Positions 35,096 through 46,463 of a DNA stretch of 64,000 nt are shown one piece after another. The translations under genes were made by a program, and so were the position numbers. Under the pieces are notes generated by a model, which was not told the origin of the DNA, ran no database searches, and saw nothing but the letters and a program-made list of their open reading frames with translations. Each line of letters opens with the position of its first letter. Positions within the stretch are counted from its first letter, which is position 1. The stretch covers positions 1,612,001 through 1,676,000 of the forward strand of contig NZ_CP042437.1 of assembly GCF_007971525.1 (NCBI RefSeq). Direction: 5' to 3'. The stretch comes from Mucilaginibacter ginsenosidivorax. Its GTDB lineage: Bacteria; Bacteroidota; Bacteroidia; Sphingobacteriales; Sphingobacteriaceae.

Positions 35096-35260
35096 GTAGT
35101 AAGTAGTAAGTATCTATATCTAGTAGTAAGACTTTTTTCTGCTGTTAGTTAGTTTTTAGAGCACTGTACCGCGCAGTTACTTAAGTACCTAAGACTGACC
35201 AACTGATGTAGTCAACTTCCCTAAAAATCTTGATATTTGATACTTACTACTTTATACTAA
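35096..35260. repeat. AGTAGTAAGTATC word island, inverted halves
   Basis: GTAGTAAGTAGTAAGTATC occurs near 35096, and the inverse GATACTTACTACTTTATAC at 35239-35257. On the minus strand the right half starts inside the last codons of the DUF922 gene and provides its TAG stop at once followed by TAA. Confidence 0.75.
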
Positions 35261-36419
35261 AAGAGAGTTCCCTATCAATCTTCTTATTCCATTCCTCCTG
35301 TACACTCTCATTCATCCCGTGGTTGGTTTCATCATCATATCGCTTTTCCATATCGTTCATCTCCCTGAACGAATCCAGGTATTGCATGTTAATGGGGCCG
35401 TCATAATTATCAACCGTGAGCTTTTCTTTTAACAAATGTTGTTTAAAATGCTCCATCACCAGTTTTACAATGTCAAAATGCCTTTGTTCGTGATTTAAGC
35501 TATAAGGTGTACGGGCGCCGTTCTTTACCCAGCAGGCGCTTTTTGGCAAATACGGCTTGAGGCTTATACGTACGCAAACTATTCCTTTAACAACCTCAGC
35601 TTGTTCCCCGTAGGATATACTTGGGAAAACCTCGGCCTCATATTTACTGGCGGGCGGCTTTTGTTGAAAATCATCCCATTTTAAAGGCCGCTTAGCCGAG
35701 TAGTAAATGGTATCGCCTTCAGGCTTTTCGGTATAGTCGCTAAAAATCAGTTTTACGCCTTTGGCCAATTTTATATTACTATCTGCCTGTTTATTTATCC
35801 AGGTGCTAAAATAAGCCAGCCCCGCCTGTAACGAATTACTTAATAAGCCGCCTATATCCATTTGCTGACCGGTGCTCCTGGTATAGCCAGTACCACCGCG
35901 GTAATCAACTAAGTGTATATCTTCACCATCTTTTTTAAGCCAAAATGATAATATAATGCCTGCCTTACCTTCAACCCGGCCATCGGGTTGTAATTTTTCG
36001 TCCACCCTAATCTTTTTAATGTGAATAATTATAGGCCGTAATGTTTTATTGGCAGGCACACTTTTGTCAAAATATTGCTTAACCGCCGTTGACACGCCAC
36101 CTTGCAGATCCAACGATAACCTTGGTGTAGCTGCAGTTGCCTGTGTTGCGGGTAGCAACCAGGCCACCGGGCTTCGGTCATCGCGTTCATCAACAACGCC
36201 GGCTACATAAAACTCACTAACTGGCAGCAAAATTTTCGCTTCGGTTAAAACAATTGGCCCGTTTGTTTTTTGTGCATTACAAATCAACGGAAAAAACAAA
36301 ATGATTAGCACCTTAAGCTTTTTACCTGCAGAAAGATATATCCCGGCGGATATGAAAATTGGGCAACACATGAAAATAAACATATTATCAAACACGCTTA
36401 AAGGTTTAAAAAATTGCAA
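35247..36419 (-). CDS. DUF922-type putative secreted zinc peptidase
   Basis: 390 residues in the longest frame; the start is uncertain because ATGs at codons 1, 13 and 17 all precede the signal-like stretch (K-K-L-K-V-L-I-I-L-F-F...C-N-A-Q). The C-terminal domain (about 235-375) resembles DUF922, with H-E-Q-R-H at 310-314 as an HExxH zinc site and the preceding W-D-D-F motif. No transmembrane anchor is seen after the signal. Substrate unknown. The stop codon lies in a word repeat. Confidence 0.75.
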   Translation of the reverse strand: MQFFKPLSVFDNMFIFMCCPIFISAGIYLSAGKKLKVLIILFFPLICNAQKTNGPIVLTEAKILLPVSEFYVAGVVDERDDRSPVAWLLPATQATAATPRLSLDLQGGVSTAVKQYFDKSVPANKTLRPIIIHIKKIRVDEKLQPDGRVEGKAGIILSFWLKKDGEDIHLVDYRGGTGYTRSTGQQMDIGGLLSNSLQAGLAYFSTWINKQADSNIKLAKGVKLIFSDYTEKPEGDTIYYSAKRPLKWDDFQQKPPASKYEAEVFPSISYGEQAEVVKGIVCVRISLKPYLPKSACWVKNGARTPYSLNHEQRHFDIVKLVMEHFKQHLLKEKLTVDNYDGPINMQYLDSFREMNDMEKRYDDETNHGMNESVQEEWNKKIDRELSFSIK

Positions 36420-36603
36420 TGGTTTACACTAATTGGTTATTTTTGGTAAGCCCCCGTAGCGCAAAGCAGTCAACAATTTTAAAGTTTTCCACACACATAT
36501 CATCTTTAGTATTACCTTCGTTTTATAAACGTGTTTTCCACATTTGTTAACTACTTGTGTTAATTAGCCCTTTTCGTTTCGCTATTTTAGCACCATCGTT
36601 AGT

Positions 36604-39600
36604 ATGCGCTTTATGATCAAAAAAAGATACATCCCCCTGCTAATTCCTGTTTTTATAGCTTCAACCGCTCTGGCACAGCAAAATCCATCTACCCAGGTTT
36701 ACCGCACTTACCATACTGCCATCGACCTGATGAGTAAAGGAAAATACGCATCCGCCGCCGAGCAATTCCGGCTATTGGAAACTTCCCGGCTTAAATCTGC
36801 CAACCAGCCTAAGTTTGAATCAGACCTGTCGCTGGTAAAAGAAAACAGCCAATATTACGAAGCCTTTTGCGCCCTTAATCTTAATAATGATGATGCCGAA
36901 AGCATGTTTCAGCGTTTTATTAAGGAGCATCCCGAAAACCCGCTTACCAGGCTGGCTTATTTCCAGATAGGTAAATCATATTTTAAACAGGGAAAGTACG
37001 AAAAATCAATTGAATGGTTTGATAAAGTACAAGCCGGCGAACTTAACGGACACGATAACACCGAGTACAAATTCCGTAAAGGTTATGCTTATTTTTCATT
37101 GGGCAACTATAAAGACGCCCAATTGCTTTTTGCCGAAGTAAAAACCAAGAAAACTGAATTTACCGAAGATGCCACTTATTACTTTGCATACATAGCGTAC
37201 CTTAATAAAGATTATCACCTGGCATTGGTGAACTTTGAGCGGTTAAAAAAATCAAAGAAGTATGAAAACAGCTACCCTTACTATATATCTGCAGTTTACT
37301 TTTTAGATAAGCGCTACGATGATGTAATAAACTACGCTGTACCAATTGTTAACAGTACCCACCAGCAAAACGAAACCGAAATGCTGCGCATTATTGCCGC
37401 ATCATACTTTGCGAAAGGTAATTTTGATAATGCGGTTAAGTACTATGGCCGTTTCCAGGACCGGGACCAGGGGCGTACCCAAAACACCCAGGACAGCTAC
37501 CAGATAGGTTACACCTTTTACAAGGTGGGTAATTACGCCCAGGCCGCCAGCGAGCTTGAAAAACTGGTGGAGCAAAAAGATGTATATAGCCAAAATGGTA
37601 ACTACACACTTGGTGATGTGTTCCTGAAGATGAACAATAAGCAAAGTGCGCGTAATGCTTTCCTTAATGCATCCAAACTTACTTATGATAAGCAGCTACA
37701 GGAAGATGCCTTGTACGAGTACGCCAAGCTATCATACGAGCTGGATTTTAACACCGAGGCACTTGCAGCTACCCGTTTATACCTTAAAAATTATCCCCGC
37801 TCCCGTCGTAACGATGAAATGAAGGTTTTATTGGGCGAAGAACTGTTAAACTCCCGCAATTATAAGGAGGCGGTAGATATACTGGAACCTATCCCCAACA
37901 AATCAGAAAGCGCTCAGATAGCATATCAAAAAGTGACTTATTACCGCGGGTTGGAATTTTATAACGAGCGCGCGTTTGAAAACGCTATAGGTATTTTTCT
38001 CCGTTCGCTGAAAAACCCTATCGACCCAAAAACCGCAGCCCTTACCACTTATTGGATGGCCGAGGCTATGTACGAGGTACGTAAGTATGCCGAATCGGTT
38101 GAAACTTTTGAGCAGTTTTTGGATATGCCCGAAGCCAGGGAAACCGAAGTAGCCAACTACGCCAATTACGCCGTGGGTTACGCCGCTTTTTATGGCGAGC
38201 AATACAAAAAAGCAGCTAATTATTTTGAGAAGTTTATAGCCGGCGATGTTAAAGACGAAAGCACGCAAAATGATGCGGTAACCCGTATTGGCGATAGCTA
38301 TTTTGTACTGAAAAGCTATGGCAAAGCACTTGATTACTACAACCGCATTATTGCCAGGCATAGCCAGGGCGAAGACTACGCTTTGTTTCAGCGTGGGATG
38401 ATCCAGGGATTGCAGGGGTCGTTAGATACCAAGATAAGCACGTTGAATGATGTGCTGAACAAATTCCCTAACTCCGATTACGCTGATGATGCATCGTTCG
38501 AGATAGCTTACACGTATTTCCTGAAAACCGACGGCGAAAAAGCCAAGACAGGTTTGCAGGCGATGATCCAGAAATATCCGCGCAGCAGCTACATTCCGCG
38601 TGCGCTGGTGACCATTGGGTTAATTGATTACAATGCGGGTAACGATGACGTAGCCGTTGAATCATTCAAAAAAGTGATCCAGGATTACTCATCAACCGAT
38701 GAGGCCAAACAGGCCCTTAAACAGATAGAAAAAATTTATACTGATAAGGGTGATGCCCAAACATTTATTACTTACGCGGCAACCACCCCGATAGGTAATT
38801 ACACCGCTGCCGATCAGGAAAGCATTATGATAACCGCTGCCAACAACCTTTATTTAAAAAATGACTGGCAAGGTGCCCTGGGTGCCGTAAACGCTTACTT
38901 TGATAAGTTTCCGGGCAAACAGATTTACGAAAAACAGGCACGATTTATAAGAGCACAAAGCTTAACCAACCTGAACAGGACACAGGAAGCCGTTGTAGAT
39001 TATAACCTGATACTAAACGACTGGACGAGCGCTTACAGCGAAAAATCGTTGATAGCCATGGCTAAACTCTACATCAGCCAGCAAAAATATAATGAAGCGG
39101 TGGTGTTCCTGAAACGCCTGGAAACCAACTCAGAATATAAGGCCGATTATACCTTTGCCATTAACAACCTGTTGCTGTGCTATGCCGAAATGAAAATGCC
39201 GGATGACGCACTGAACTATGTGAAGCTGGTTAGGGAAAACGATAAAACTGCACAGGAAGATAAATTCCGCACAGGGTTATATGCAGGTAAGGCTTATTTG
39301 CAAAGGGGTGATACAACCACCGCAATTAAAGAATTAAACTACACCATAACCAATACCAAAACAGTTGCCGCTGCCGAAGCGAAATACAACGTAGCCTTGG
39401 TTGAGTATTTAAAAGGCCGGTACAAAACATCGCAAAAAATGTGTTTTGACCTGGCTAAGGAAATGCCAAACTACGACTACTGGATAGCCAAAACGTATAT
39501 TTTATTGGCCGACAATTATAAGGCGCTGAAAGACAATTTCCAGGCTAAAGCAACCCTGCAAAGTATTATTGATAATTATAAAGCCGATGATGATATACTG

Positions 39601-39732
39601 CCAACGGCCAAACAAAAACTGGATGTATTAAACGGTGGCAAATCGGGCAAAATTGCTGCGCCTGTAGTGCCCGATACCGGCGACAATAAAGCGGCTCCTG
39701 CAGATACTACCAAAACTCCAGCCCAAAATTAA
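36604..39732 (+). CDS. Large secreted TPR protein, first gene of envelope operon
   Basis: 1042 residues with a signal peptide (cleaved near A-L-A-Q-Q; the ATG at 36613 is an alternative start). Almost the whole protein is tetratricopeptide repeats (for example A-Y-F-Q-I-G-K-S-Y-F-K-Q-G-K-Y-E-K-S). A short Pro/Thr/Ala tail ends it. It is expected to be a periplasmic scaffold. It heads a six-gene cluster with 36 and 35 base gaps followed by overlaps: barrel protein, HU/SPOR protein, ExbB, ExbD and TonB. TATTTTAG at 36583-36590 is one base from the -7 consensus. Confidence 0.88.
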   Translation: MRFMIKKRYIPLLIPVFIASTALAQQNPSTQVYRTYHTAIDLMSKGKYASAAEQFRLLETSRLKSANQPKFESDLSLVKENSQYYEAFCALNLNNDDAESMFQRFIKEHPENPLTRLAYFQIGKSYFKQGKYEKSIEWFDKVQAGELNGHDNTEYKFRKGYAYFSLGNYKDAQLLFAEVKTKKTEFTEDATYYFAYIAYLNKDYHLALVNFERLKKSKKYENSYPYYISAVYFLDKRYDDVINYAVPIVNSTHQQNETEMLRIIAASYFAKGNFDNAVKYYGRFQDRDQGRTQNTQDSYQIGYTFYKVGNYAQAASELEKLVEQKDVYSQNGNYTLGDVFLKMNNKQSARNAFLNASKLTYDKQLQEDALYEYAKLSYELDFNTEALAATRLYLKNYPRSRRNDEMKVLLGEELLNSRNYKEAVDILEPIPNKSESAQIAYQKVTYYRGLEFYNERAFENAIGIFLRSLKNPIDPKTAALTTYWMAEAMYEVRKYAESVETFEQFLDMPEARETEVANYANYAVGYAAFYGEQYKKAANYFEKFIAGDVKDESTQNDAVTRIGDSYFVLKSYGKALDYYNRIIARHSQGEDYALFQRGMIQGLQGSLDTKISTLNDVLNKFPNSDYADDASFEIAYTYFLKTDGEKAKTGLQAMIQKYPRSSYIPRALVTIGLIDYNAGNDDVAVESFKKVIQDYSSTDEAKQALKQIEKIYTDKGDAQTFITYAATTPIGNYTAADQESIMITAANNLYLKNDWQGALGAVNAYFDKFPGKQIYEKQARFIRAQSLTNLNRTQEAVVDYNLILNDWTSAYSEKSLIAMAKLYISQQKYNEAVVFLKRLETNSEYKADYTFAINNLLLCYAEMKMPDDALNYVKLVRENDKTAQEDKFRTGLYAGKAYLQRGDTTTAIKELNYTITNTKTVAAAEAKYNVALVEYLKGRYKTSQKMCFDLAKEMPNYDYWIAKTYILLADNYKALKDNFQAKATLQSIIDNYKADDDILPTAKQKLDVLNGGKSGKIAAPVVPDTGDNKAAPADTTKTPAQN

Positions 39733-39768
39733 CAGGATAACGAAGAGTAATATAAAAGAAGACAAGCA

Positions 39769-41646
39769 ATGAAATTAAGATACACCTATACGCTGCTTAC
39801 CTTAATAATAGCATTATACTTTGTTCCTGCACAAGCGCAAACAAAGAAACCTGCAAAAAAGGCAACAGTAAAAACCACCAAAACCAAAACACCGGCCAAG
39901 GCACCTGTAAAAAAAGCCGCAACCAAAACCACTGTTAAAAAAACCGATGCCGGTGCAAAAAAGCTGGGCGATGCAGTTAGCAGAGCCAGCCAGGATACTA
40001 CCAAAAAAGGCGGTGCTAACGGTAACAGCCCGGCAAATGGCGGCAGTTTATCAGAAGAAATTGTGGTAACCACTGCTTACAAACCTGTATTGGCCGATGC
40101 GGTAAAAATTCGGCGCAACCCCGATCTGGAAGATAAGGTGCCTTTTAAAGCCCCTTTAGCCTATACCCCACTGGATAAAAAACTTGATCAGGATTCGGAA
40201 ATTAAGCGTCTTGACGCCCAAAAGAGGCCTGCCGAGCAGGACTCGGTATTGCTTAACAACTACGTTAAAGCAGGTGTAGGTAGCATGAAAACCTTATTTG
40301 GCGAAGCGTATTTTGGTAATGGTCGCGACCAGGCTTTACAGGTTGGCGGATTCCTGAAACACCTTTCGCAATCCGGCTCATGGGATAAGCAAACCGAAAG
40401 TAAAGACGAAGTTGGCGTATTTATCAAAAGCATCAATTCAGAAAATAACATAAGCGGCCGCATTAATTACAAACGCCGTGGTGTTTATTTTTATGGTCAC
40501 CCGGATTCAATCCCTTTAACCTTTACCCCGCAAAAGCAATATTTTAATGATATCAGCGGCGAGGTTGAGCTGGCCAAAAACTTTAAGGATGTTGAAAACG
40601 ACTTTACCTACTCGGTAAAATTAAATGGATATTCATTTGGCAATGCCTACAAAGCCCGCGAAAGCAACATCGTGCTTTCGGGTTTTGTAAACCAAACCAT
40701 TAAGCAGTTTTATACCGGCCTGGGTGCTTCTGTCGATCTGGCCAACCCTAAAGACAGCGCCTATAACTTAAATAACAGCATCCTGCGGTTAAACCCTTAT
40801 ATCAAATTCCAGGGCACCAACTATAAAATTGATGCCGGCGTAACCATCGCTAAAGAATTTGGCGATTATAACCGCTTTTTTGTTTTCCCTGCCGCTAAAC
40901 TTGAATACCAGGTAGTTCCTAAATATGTACGCCTTTTTGTTGAGGCCAAAGGTGACGTAAACAGGGCTTCAATACACGATTTTGCAAACGCAAACCCCTA
41001 TATCAACCAAAACATAAAGCTTCAAAACTCGGTTGATCAGTTGGATATCAGCGCCGGCTTAAAAGGCACATTGGCACCCGGGCTAAGCTTTAAAGCAGCT
41101 GTATTCCGCAACAGCGTAAAAGATATGGCCCTATTTGTAAGCACGCAAACCGCGCAAGGTTATAAATTTGACGTGATATATGATAAAGGCCGATCGCGTG
41201 TAAGCGGCTTTAATGGCGAGCTTGATTTTAAGGCAACCGAAGATGTAAACATTTTTGGCCGCGTGGAGTTTAAGGATTATAAAATGGCAACAGAAGCGCA
41301 AGCCTGGAACCTGCCTAAGTTTTTGTTAACAGCAGGTACAGCCATTCATATTAACAACAAAGTAAGCATAACCGGCTCATTATTGATAAGAGGGACTGCC
41401 TATGACAGGCCATTTGGCATAGTACCGGGTCCGTTAGGAACGCCATCGCCAAATACAAGCCTGTTAACGCAAAACCGCGAAATTGCTTCATTTGCTGATT
41501 TGAATGGTGGTGTTGAATACCGGGTTACACCGGTTATTACGGTATTTGCACAGGCAAATAACATTTTAAACTCGGGTTATCAAAACTGGGTATACTATCC
41601 TAACTACGGATTTAATATCTTTGGCGGCGTTGGTTTCTCGTTTTAA
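39769..41646 (+). CDS. TonB-receptor-like outer-membrane barrel with histone H1-like N-terminal tail
   Basis: 625 residues with a signal peptide (cleaved after A-Q-A-Q). Residues about 25-70 are Lys/Ala/Pro/Thr-rich (K-K-P-A-K-K-A, K-A-P-V-K-K-A-A), like a histone H1 tail. From about 150 to the end the sequence is a beta-barrel with amphipathic strands and a terminal G-F-S-F. It lacks an obvious plug. I infer a partner of the ExbB/ExbD/TonB proteins encoded downstream; the basic tail might bind peptidoglycan or another anionic polymer in the periplasm. Confidence 0.8.
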   Translation: MKLRYTYTLLTLIIALYFVPAQAQTKKPAKKATVKTTKTKTPAKAPVKKAATKTTVKKTDAGAKKLGDAVSRASQDTTKKGGANGNSPANGGSLSEEIVVTTAYKPVLADAVKIRRNPDLEDKVPFKAPLAYTPLDKKLDQDSEIKRLDAQKRPAEQDSVLLNNYVKAGVGSMKTLFGEAYFGNGRDQALQVGGFLKHLSQSGSWDKQTESKDEVGVFIKSINSENNISGRINYKRRGVYFYGHPDSIPLTFTPQKQYFNDISGEVELAKNFKDVENDFTYSVKLNGYSFGNAYKARESNIVLSGFVNQTIKQFYTGLGASVDLANPKDSAYNLNNSILRLNPYIKFQGTNYKIDAGVTIAKEFGDYNRFFVFPAAKLEYQVVPKYVRLFVEAKGDVNRASIHDFANANPYINQNIKLQNSVDQLDISAGLKGTLAPGLSFKAAVFRNSVKDMALFVSTQTAQGYKFDVIYDKGRSRVSGFNGELDFKATEDVNIFGRVEFKDYKMATEAQAWNLPKFLLTAGTAIHINNKVSITGSLLIRGTAYDRPFGIVPGPLGTPSPNTSLLTQNREIASFADLNGGVEYRVTPVITVFAQANNILNSGYQNWVYYPNYGFNIFGGVGFSF

Positions 41647-41681
41647 GATTATTGAATTAGCATAAAACCGCATTTTAACAA

Positions 41682-42818
41682 ATGGATATAGCCAATTACT
41701 TAAGTGAACTATTGGGCCAGCACGGCGAAATAAGTGTGCCGGGCCTTGGCTATTTTGTACATGTACGTGTGGGTGCCTGGTATAACGATGCCGAGCGTAA
41801 ATTCTATCCCCCCGGTTATAAAATCCAGTTTGATCCGCAAACCCTTGATGGCGATGACACTTTAACAAAATATATTGCCGAAAAGAAAAAGATTTCGCTG
41901 GCATCATCTAAATATTTTACCGATAAATATATTAGTGCCCTAAAACAAGAGGCCGCGTTGCAGGAGGTTCCTTTTGCCGATTTGGGTTGGTTTTTTATGG
42001 ATAAAGGCAGAATTGCTTTTAAATCGAAGGTAAGCAATACCGATAATGCATCTTTTTATGGGTATGCACCTGTCAGCATAAAAAAGTTAAACCAGCCTGC
42101 CGCGCCAGAGGTAACAGCCCAACCAGGCACTGTTGCGCCGGAGCATGTTAGCACGCCAATACAGGCAACAACAACACCCGTACAATCGCCGGAGCCATTG
42201 CCGTTGCCGCCGCCAATCAGGGATATTCAGTTTACAGAAACTGTTAATCAACCCGAAGAATATATTGATGACGAACCAGAAATCAGGCGTGGTATAAGCC
42301 TATGGGCTATTATATTAATAGTGGTAATCATTTTAGCCAGCGCCGCATTAACTGTTTACAAATTTAAACCACAGTGGCTGCATCTGAACAAAGGGCAGGA
42401 AACGCAACTACTACCTGAACCAAAGGCGACTCCTGTCACCAAAAGTGATACCGACTCTGTAAAAAAAGTAGCACAACCTGCTGATACGATCAAAAAGGCA
42501 ATTTCAAAGCCCGATTCAACGTTAAATAAAGCAAGTGTTGTTGCTCCACCTGCCGATTCATCAACAGGTCCTGTTTTCGCCATAATCCTGGAGTCAACTA
42601 AAACGTTGGCAAAAGCGCAGGCTGAGGCAGATCACTTTCAGAAAAAGGGTGTTGATGCACGTGTTTACAGCGGTCCGGGTACAGGCAAGCTTATTAAAGT
42701 AGTAACGGGCAGCTTCACTACATACGAAGAGGCAAAAGCGCAAAAGGACAGGTTAGTAAAAGAAAAAAAAATAGATATAAAATCATATCCATATCAACTC
42801 GTTAAACATCAGAAATGA
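41682..42818 (+). CDS. HU-CCDC81-type and SPOR-domain membrane protein
   Basis: 378 residues. The N-terminus (about 1-135) resembles the prokaryotic HU-CCDC81 domains (M-D-I-A-N-Y-L-S-E-L-L, G-L-G-Y-F-V). A Pro/Thr-rich linker, one transmembrane helix (about 208-228), a second linker and a C-terminal SPOR domain (about 300-375: F-A-I-I-L-E-S...A-Q-A-E-A-D-H-F-Q-K-K-G) follow. SPOR domains bind denuded peptidoglycan at division sites. The HU-like part would face the cytoplasm. The stop overlaps the exbB start by four bases. Confidence 0.85.
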   Translation: MDIANYLSELLGQHGEISVPGLGYFVHVRVGAWYNDAERKFYPPGYKIQFDPQTLDGDDTLTKYIAEKKKISLASSKYFTDKYISALKQEAALQEVPFADLGWFFMDKGRIAFKSKVSNTDNASFYGYAPVSIKKLNQPAAPEVTAQPGTVAPEHVSTPIQATTTPVQSPEPLPLPPPIRDIQFTETVNQPEEYIDDEPEIRRGISLWAIILIVVIILASAALTVYKFKPQWLHLNKGQETQLLPEPKATPVTKSDTDSVKKVAQPADTIKKAISKPDSTLNKASVVAPPADSSTGPVFAIILESTKTLAKAQAEADHFQKKGVDARVYSGPGTGKLIKVVTGSFTTYEEAKAQKDRLVKEKKIDIKSYPYQLVKHQK

Positions 42819-43525
42819 CATTATTATTAATACAAGCAGTAACAGATACAGCAAAGCACTTAGTAGATACCGCTAACCATGCAGCCACCCAATTAGCACC
42901 CGCAGAAGATTTACGTTTTGGCGACCTGCTGATAAAAGGGGGCTGGGTAATGATACCTATTGGCATACTGGCCGTACTGGGGCTTGTTATATTTTTTGAA
43001 CGTTATTTTACCATCCGAAAGGCATCCCGCAATGAGTCGAACCTGATGATACAGGTACGGTCAAGCATTCATTCGGGCAACCTGGAATCGGCTATTGCTA
43101 TATGTCGTAACAGCAATACACCTTTGGGCCGCATGCTGCAAAAAGGCTTATTACGCATTGGCCGCCCGATAAAAGACATTGAAGGCGCTATAGAAAACAT
43201 TGGCAAGCTGGAGGTATCCAAACTGGAAAAAAACATTGGTATTTTGGGTATAGTTGCCGGTATTGCACCGATGTTTGGTTTCCTGGGTACTATTGCCGGG
43301 GTAATCAAAATATTTTACGATATTTCTAAAACAGATAACATCAGTATGGGCGTTATATCTGGTGGGTTATATGTAAAAATGGTAACATCTGCTGCCGGTT
43401 TGTTTGTAGGTATTGTGGCCTACGTGTGCTACCATATTTTAAATATGATGGTTGATAAAGTGATCCTGAAACTGGAAACCGATGCCATTGAATTTATTGA
43501 CCTGTTAGAGGAGCCAAGCAAATGA
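42815..43525 (+). CDS. exbB: MotA/TolQ/ExbB proton channel protein
   Basis: 236 residues, three transmembrane helices (about 38-62, 143-170, 188-210) in the standard ExbB arrangement, with the long cytoplasmic loop after helix 1. The sequence G-I-A-P-M-F-G-F-L-G-T-I-A-G-V-I near 150 is the family signature. It forms, with ExbD, a proton-driven motor in the inner membrane. It overlaps both neighbours by ATGA, so expression is tightly coupled. Confidence 0.93.
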   Translation: MTLLLIQAVTDTAKHLVDTANHAATQLAPAEDLRFGDLLIKGGWVMIPIGILAVLGLVIFFERYFTIRKASRNESNLMIQVRSSIHSGNLESAIAICRNSNTPLGRMLQKGLLRIGRPIKDIEGAIENIGKLEVSKLEKNIGILGIVAGIAPMFGFLGTIAGVIKIFYDISKTDNISMGVISGGLYVKMVTSAAGLFVGIVAYVCYHILNMMVDKVILKLETDAIEFIDLLEEPSK

Positions 43526-43920
43526 ATTTAAGAAAAAGACATAAAAGTGCATCTGCCGAGGTACATACATCGGCAATGAACGATATCATGTTCTTCCTGC
43601 TTTTGTTTTTTCTCATCGCTTCTACGGTAACCAACCCAAACGTGGTTAAGCTGGTATTGCCAAAATCGTCAAGCGGGCAGTCTATCTCCAAAAAAACAAT
43701 CAACGTAGCTATTACTAAAGACTTGGTATACACCGTTGATAAAAAGGTAGTACCGGTGGATAAGCTGATGGACGAACTATCAACCTACAAAACCATGGCT
43801 AAAGAATTAACCATTGTTTTATCGGTAGATAAAACCGTAGCCATACAGGATGTGGTACAGGTATTGGATATAGCACAAAAATTAAACATAAAACTGGTTT
43901 TAGCAACGGAACCAAAATAG
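43522..43920 (+). CDS. exbD: ExbD/TolR biopolymer transport protein
   Basis: 132 residues, single N-terminal transmembrane helix preceded by A-M-N-D-I-M-F-F-L-L, in which the Asp is the conserved proton-carrying residue. A periplasmic ExbD domain follows (V-A-I-T-K-D-L-V-Y-T-V-D). It overlaps exbB by four bases. A word island starts immediately after the TAG stop and separates it from the tonB-like gene. Confidence 0.93.
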   Translation: MNLRKRHKSASAEVHTSAMNDIMFFLLLFFLIASTVTNPNVVKLVLPKSSSGQSISKKTINVAITKDLVYTVDKKVVPVDKLMDELSTYKTMAKELTIVLSVDKTVAIQDVVQVLDIAQKLNIKLVLATEPK

Positions 43921-44004
43921 TTTTAAGTTTTAAGTAATGAGTTTTGATTTGATTCAATTTTCAAAACTCATCACTCAAAACTCAGAACTAAGTACTAAAA
44001 GTAA
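43921..44004. repeat. Stop-adjacent word island between exbD and tonB
   Basis: TTTTAAGTTTTAAGTAATGAG follows the stop. The inverse, CTCATCACTCAAAACTC and CAGAACTAAGTACTAAAAG, runs to two bases before the next start codon. It can fold on itself and divides an otherwise overlapping operon. Confidence 0.8.
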
Positions 44005-44006
44005 TA

Positions 44007-44825
44007 ATGGAATACAGGGAAGAGCAAAATAACTATCCAAAGGCGTTTTTAGCAACAGGCATTATCATGACCCTGCTGATAGCGGCATGTTATTTTATTG
44101 TGTTTCAAAACCCACCAAAACAAGAGGAAGGTACCGGCGGTATCCTGGTGAATTATGGCACCACCGATGAAGGGATGGGCAATGATTATATGAGCACCGA
44201 AGAACCTTCGGTTGCCGAGAAAGCTAACCATACCAAGCCCGATAAGGTTACCCCCGCCCCGCCGTCGGAGGATAAACCAACGCCGCAGGCCAGCGAAAAA
44301 ACTGTTGTTACCCAAAATACCGAAGATGCGCCCGAAGTGGCCGCACCAACCAAAAAACCAACAACCGCGGTGGCTACACCACAGCCTACTAAAGCGGTGG
44401 CAAAACCTGTAGTGAACCAAAATGCCCTTTATAAAGGCAAAGCTACAACCGGTACAGGCCAGGGCGATGGTACGGGCAATAAACCCGGCAACCAGGGCAA
44501 ACCGGAAGGCAGTACCTTAACCAATAATTATAACGGAACAGGATCTGGCAACGGTGGCAGCCTTAACATGGCTCAGCGTAATTTTGTAAGCCGTCCGTCG
44601 GTTAGCGACGACAACCGTCAAACTGGCAAAATAATGGTTGATATAAGAGTTGATAAAGATGGCAACGTGATATATGCGCGCGCCGGCGCCCGTGGTACCA
44701 CCATAACCGATGCAGCACTTTTGCAAAAATGCGAAGATGCTGTAAAAAACTCCAAACTAAATGCACTTGATTCGGCACCGGATACCCAGGTTGGCACGGT
44801 GGTGTTTGTATTTAAGGTTAACTGA
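44007..44825 (+). CDS. tonB: TonB-family energy transducer
   Basis: 272 residues. A short cytoplasmic N-terminus, one transmembrane helix (about 15-35), a long Pro/Lys/Thr-rich periplasmic spacer (about 70-150), a Gly/Asn-rich stretch and a C-terminal TonB/TolA-like domain (about 200-272: V-D-I-R-V-D-K-D-G-N-V). It transmits motor force to outer-membrane partners, presumably the barrel encoded at 39769. Followed directly by a word island. Confidence 0.88.
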   Translation: MEYREEQNNYPKAFLATGIIMTLLIAACYFIVFQNPPKQEEGTGGILVNYGTTDEGMGNDYMSTEEPSVAEKANHTKPDKVTPAPPSEDKPTPQASEKTVVTQNTEDAPEVAAPTKKPTTAVATPQPTKAVAKPVVNQNALYKGKATTGTGQGDGTGNKPGNQGKPEGSTLTNNYNGTGSGNGGSLNMAQRNFVSRPSVSDDNRQTGKIMVDIRVDKDGNVIYARAGARGTTITDAALLQKCEDAVKNSKLNALDSAPDTQVGTVVFVFKVN

Positions 44826-46310
<1,485 letters not shown>

Positions 46311-46405
46311 ATCAGAATTTACAGAATTTTACGATTAGCAGAATTATAAGAGCGTATTCTGATAATTCTAAAATTCTGTAAATTCTGATTCAGACAAAAT
46401 ATTCT
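46311..46405. repeat. Stop-adjacent CAGAATTTACAGAATT island, inverted halves
   Basis: Begins at the folC stop (TGA then ATCAGAATTTACAG). The left words are GAATTTACAGAATTTTACG. The right half is the inverse (AAATTCTGTAAATTCTGATT). The halves can form a long imperfect stem, a possible 3' end for folC mRNA. Confidence 0.8.
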
Positions 46406-46463
46406 GATTAAAATTCTATTTTTACTCCCGATACAATCCATCTCAATCATACCTTTTATAAAT

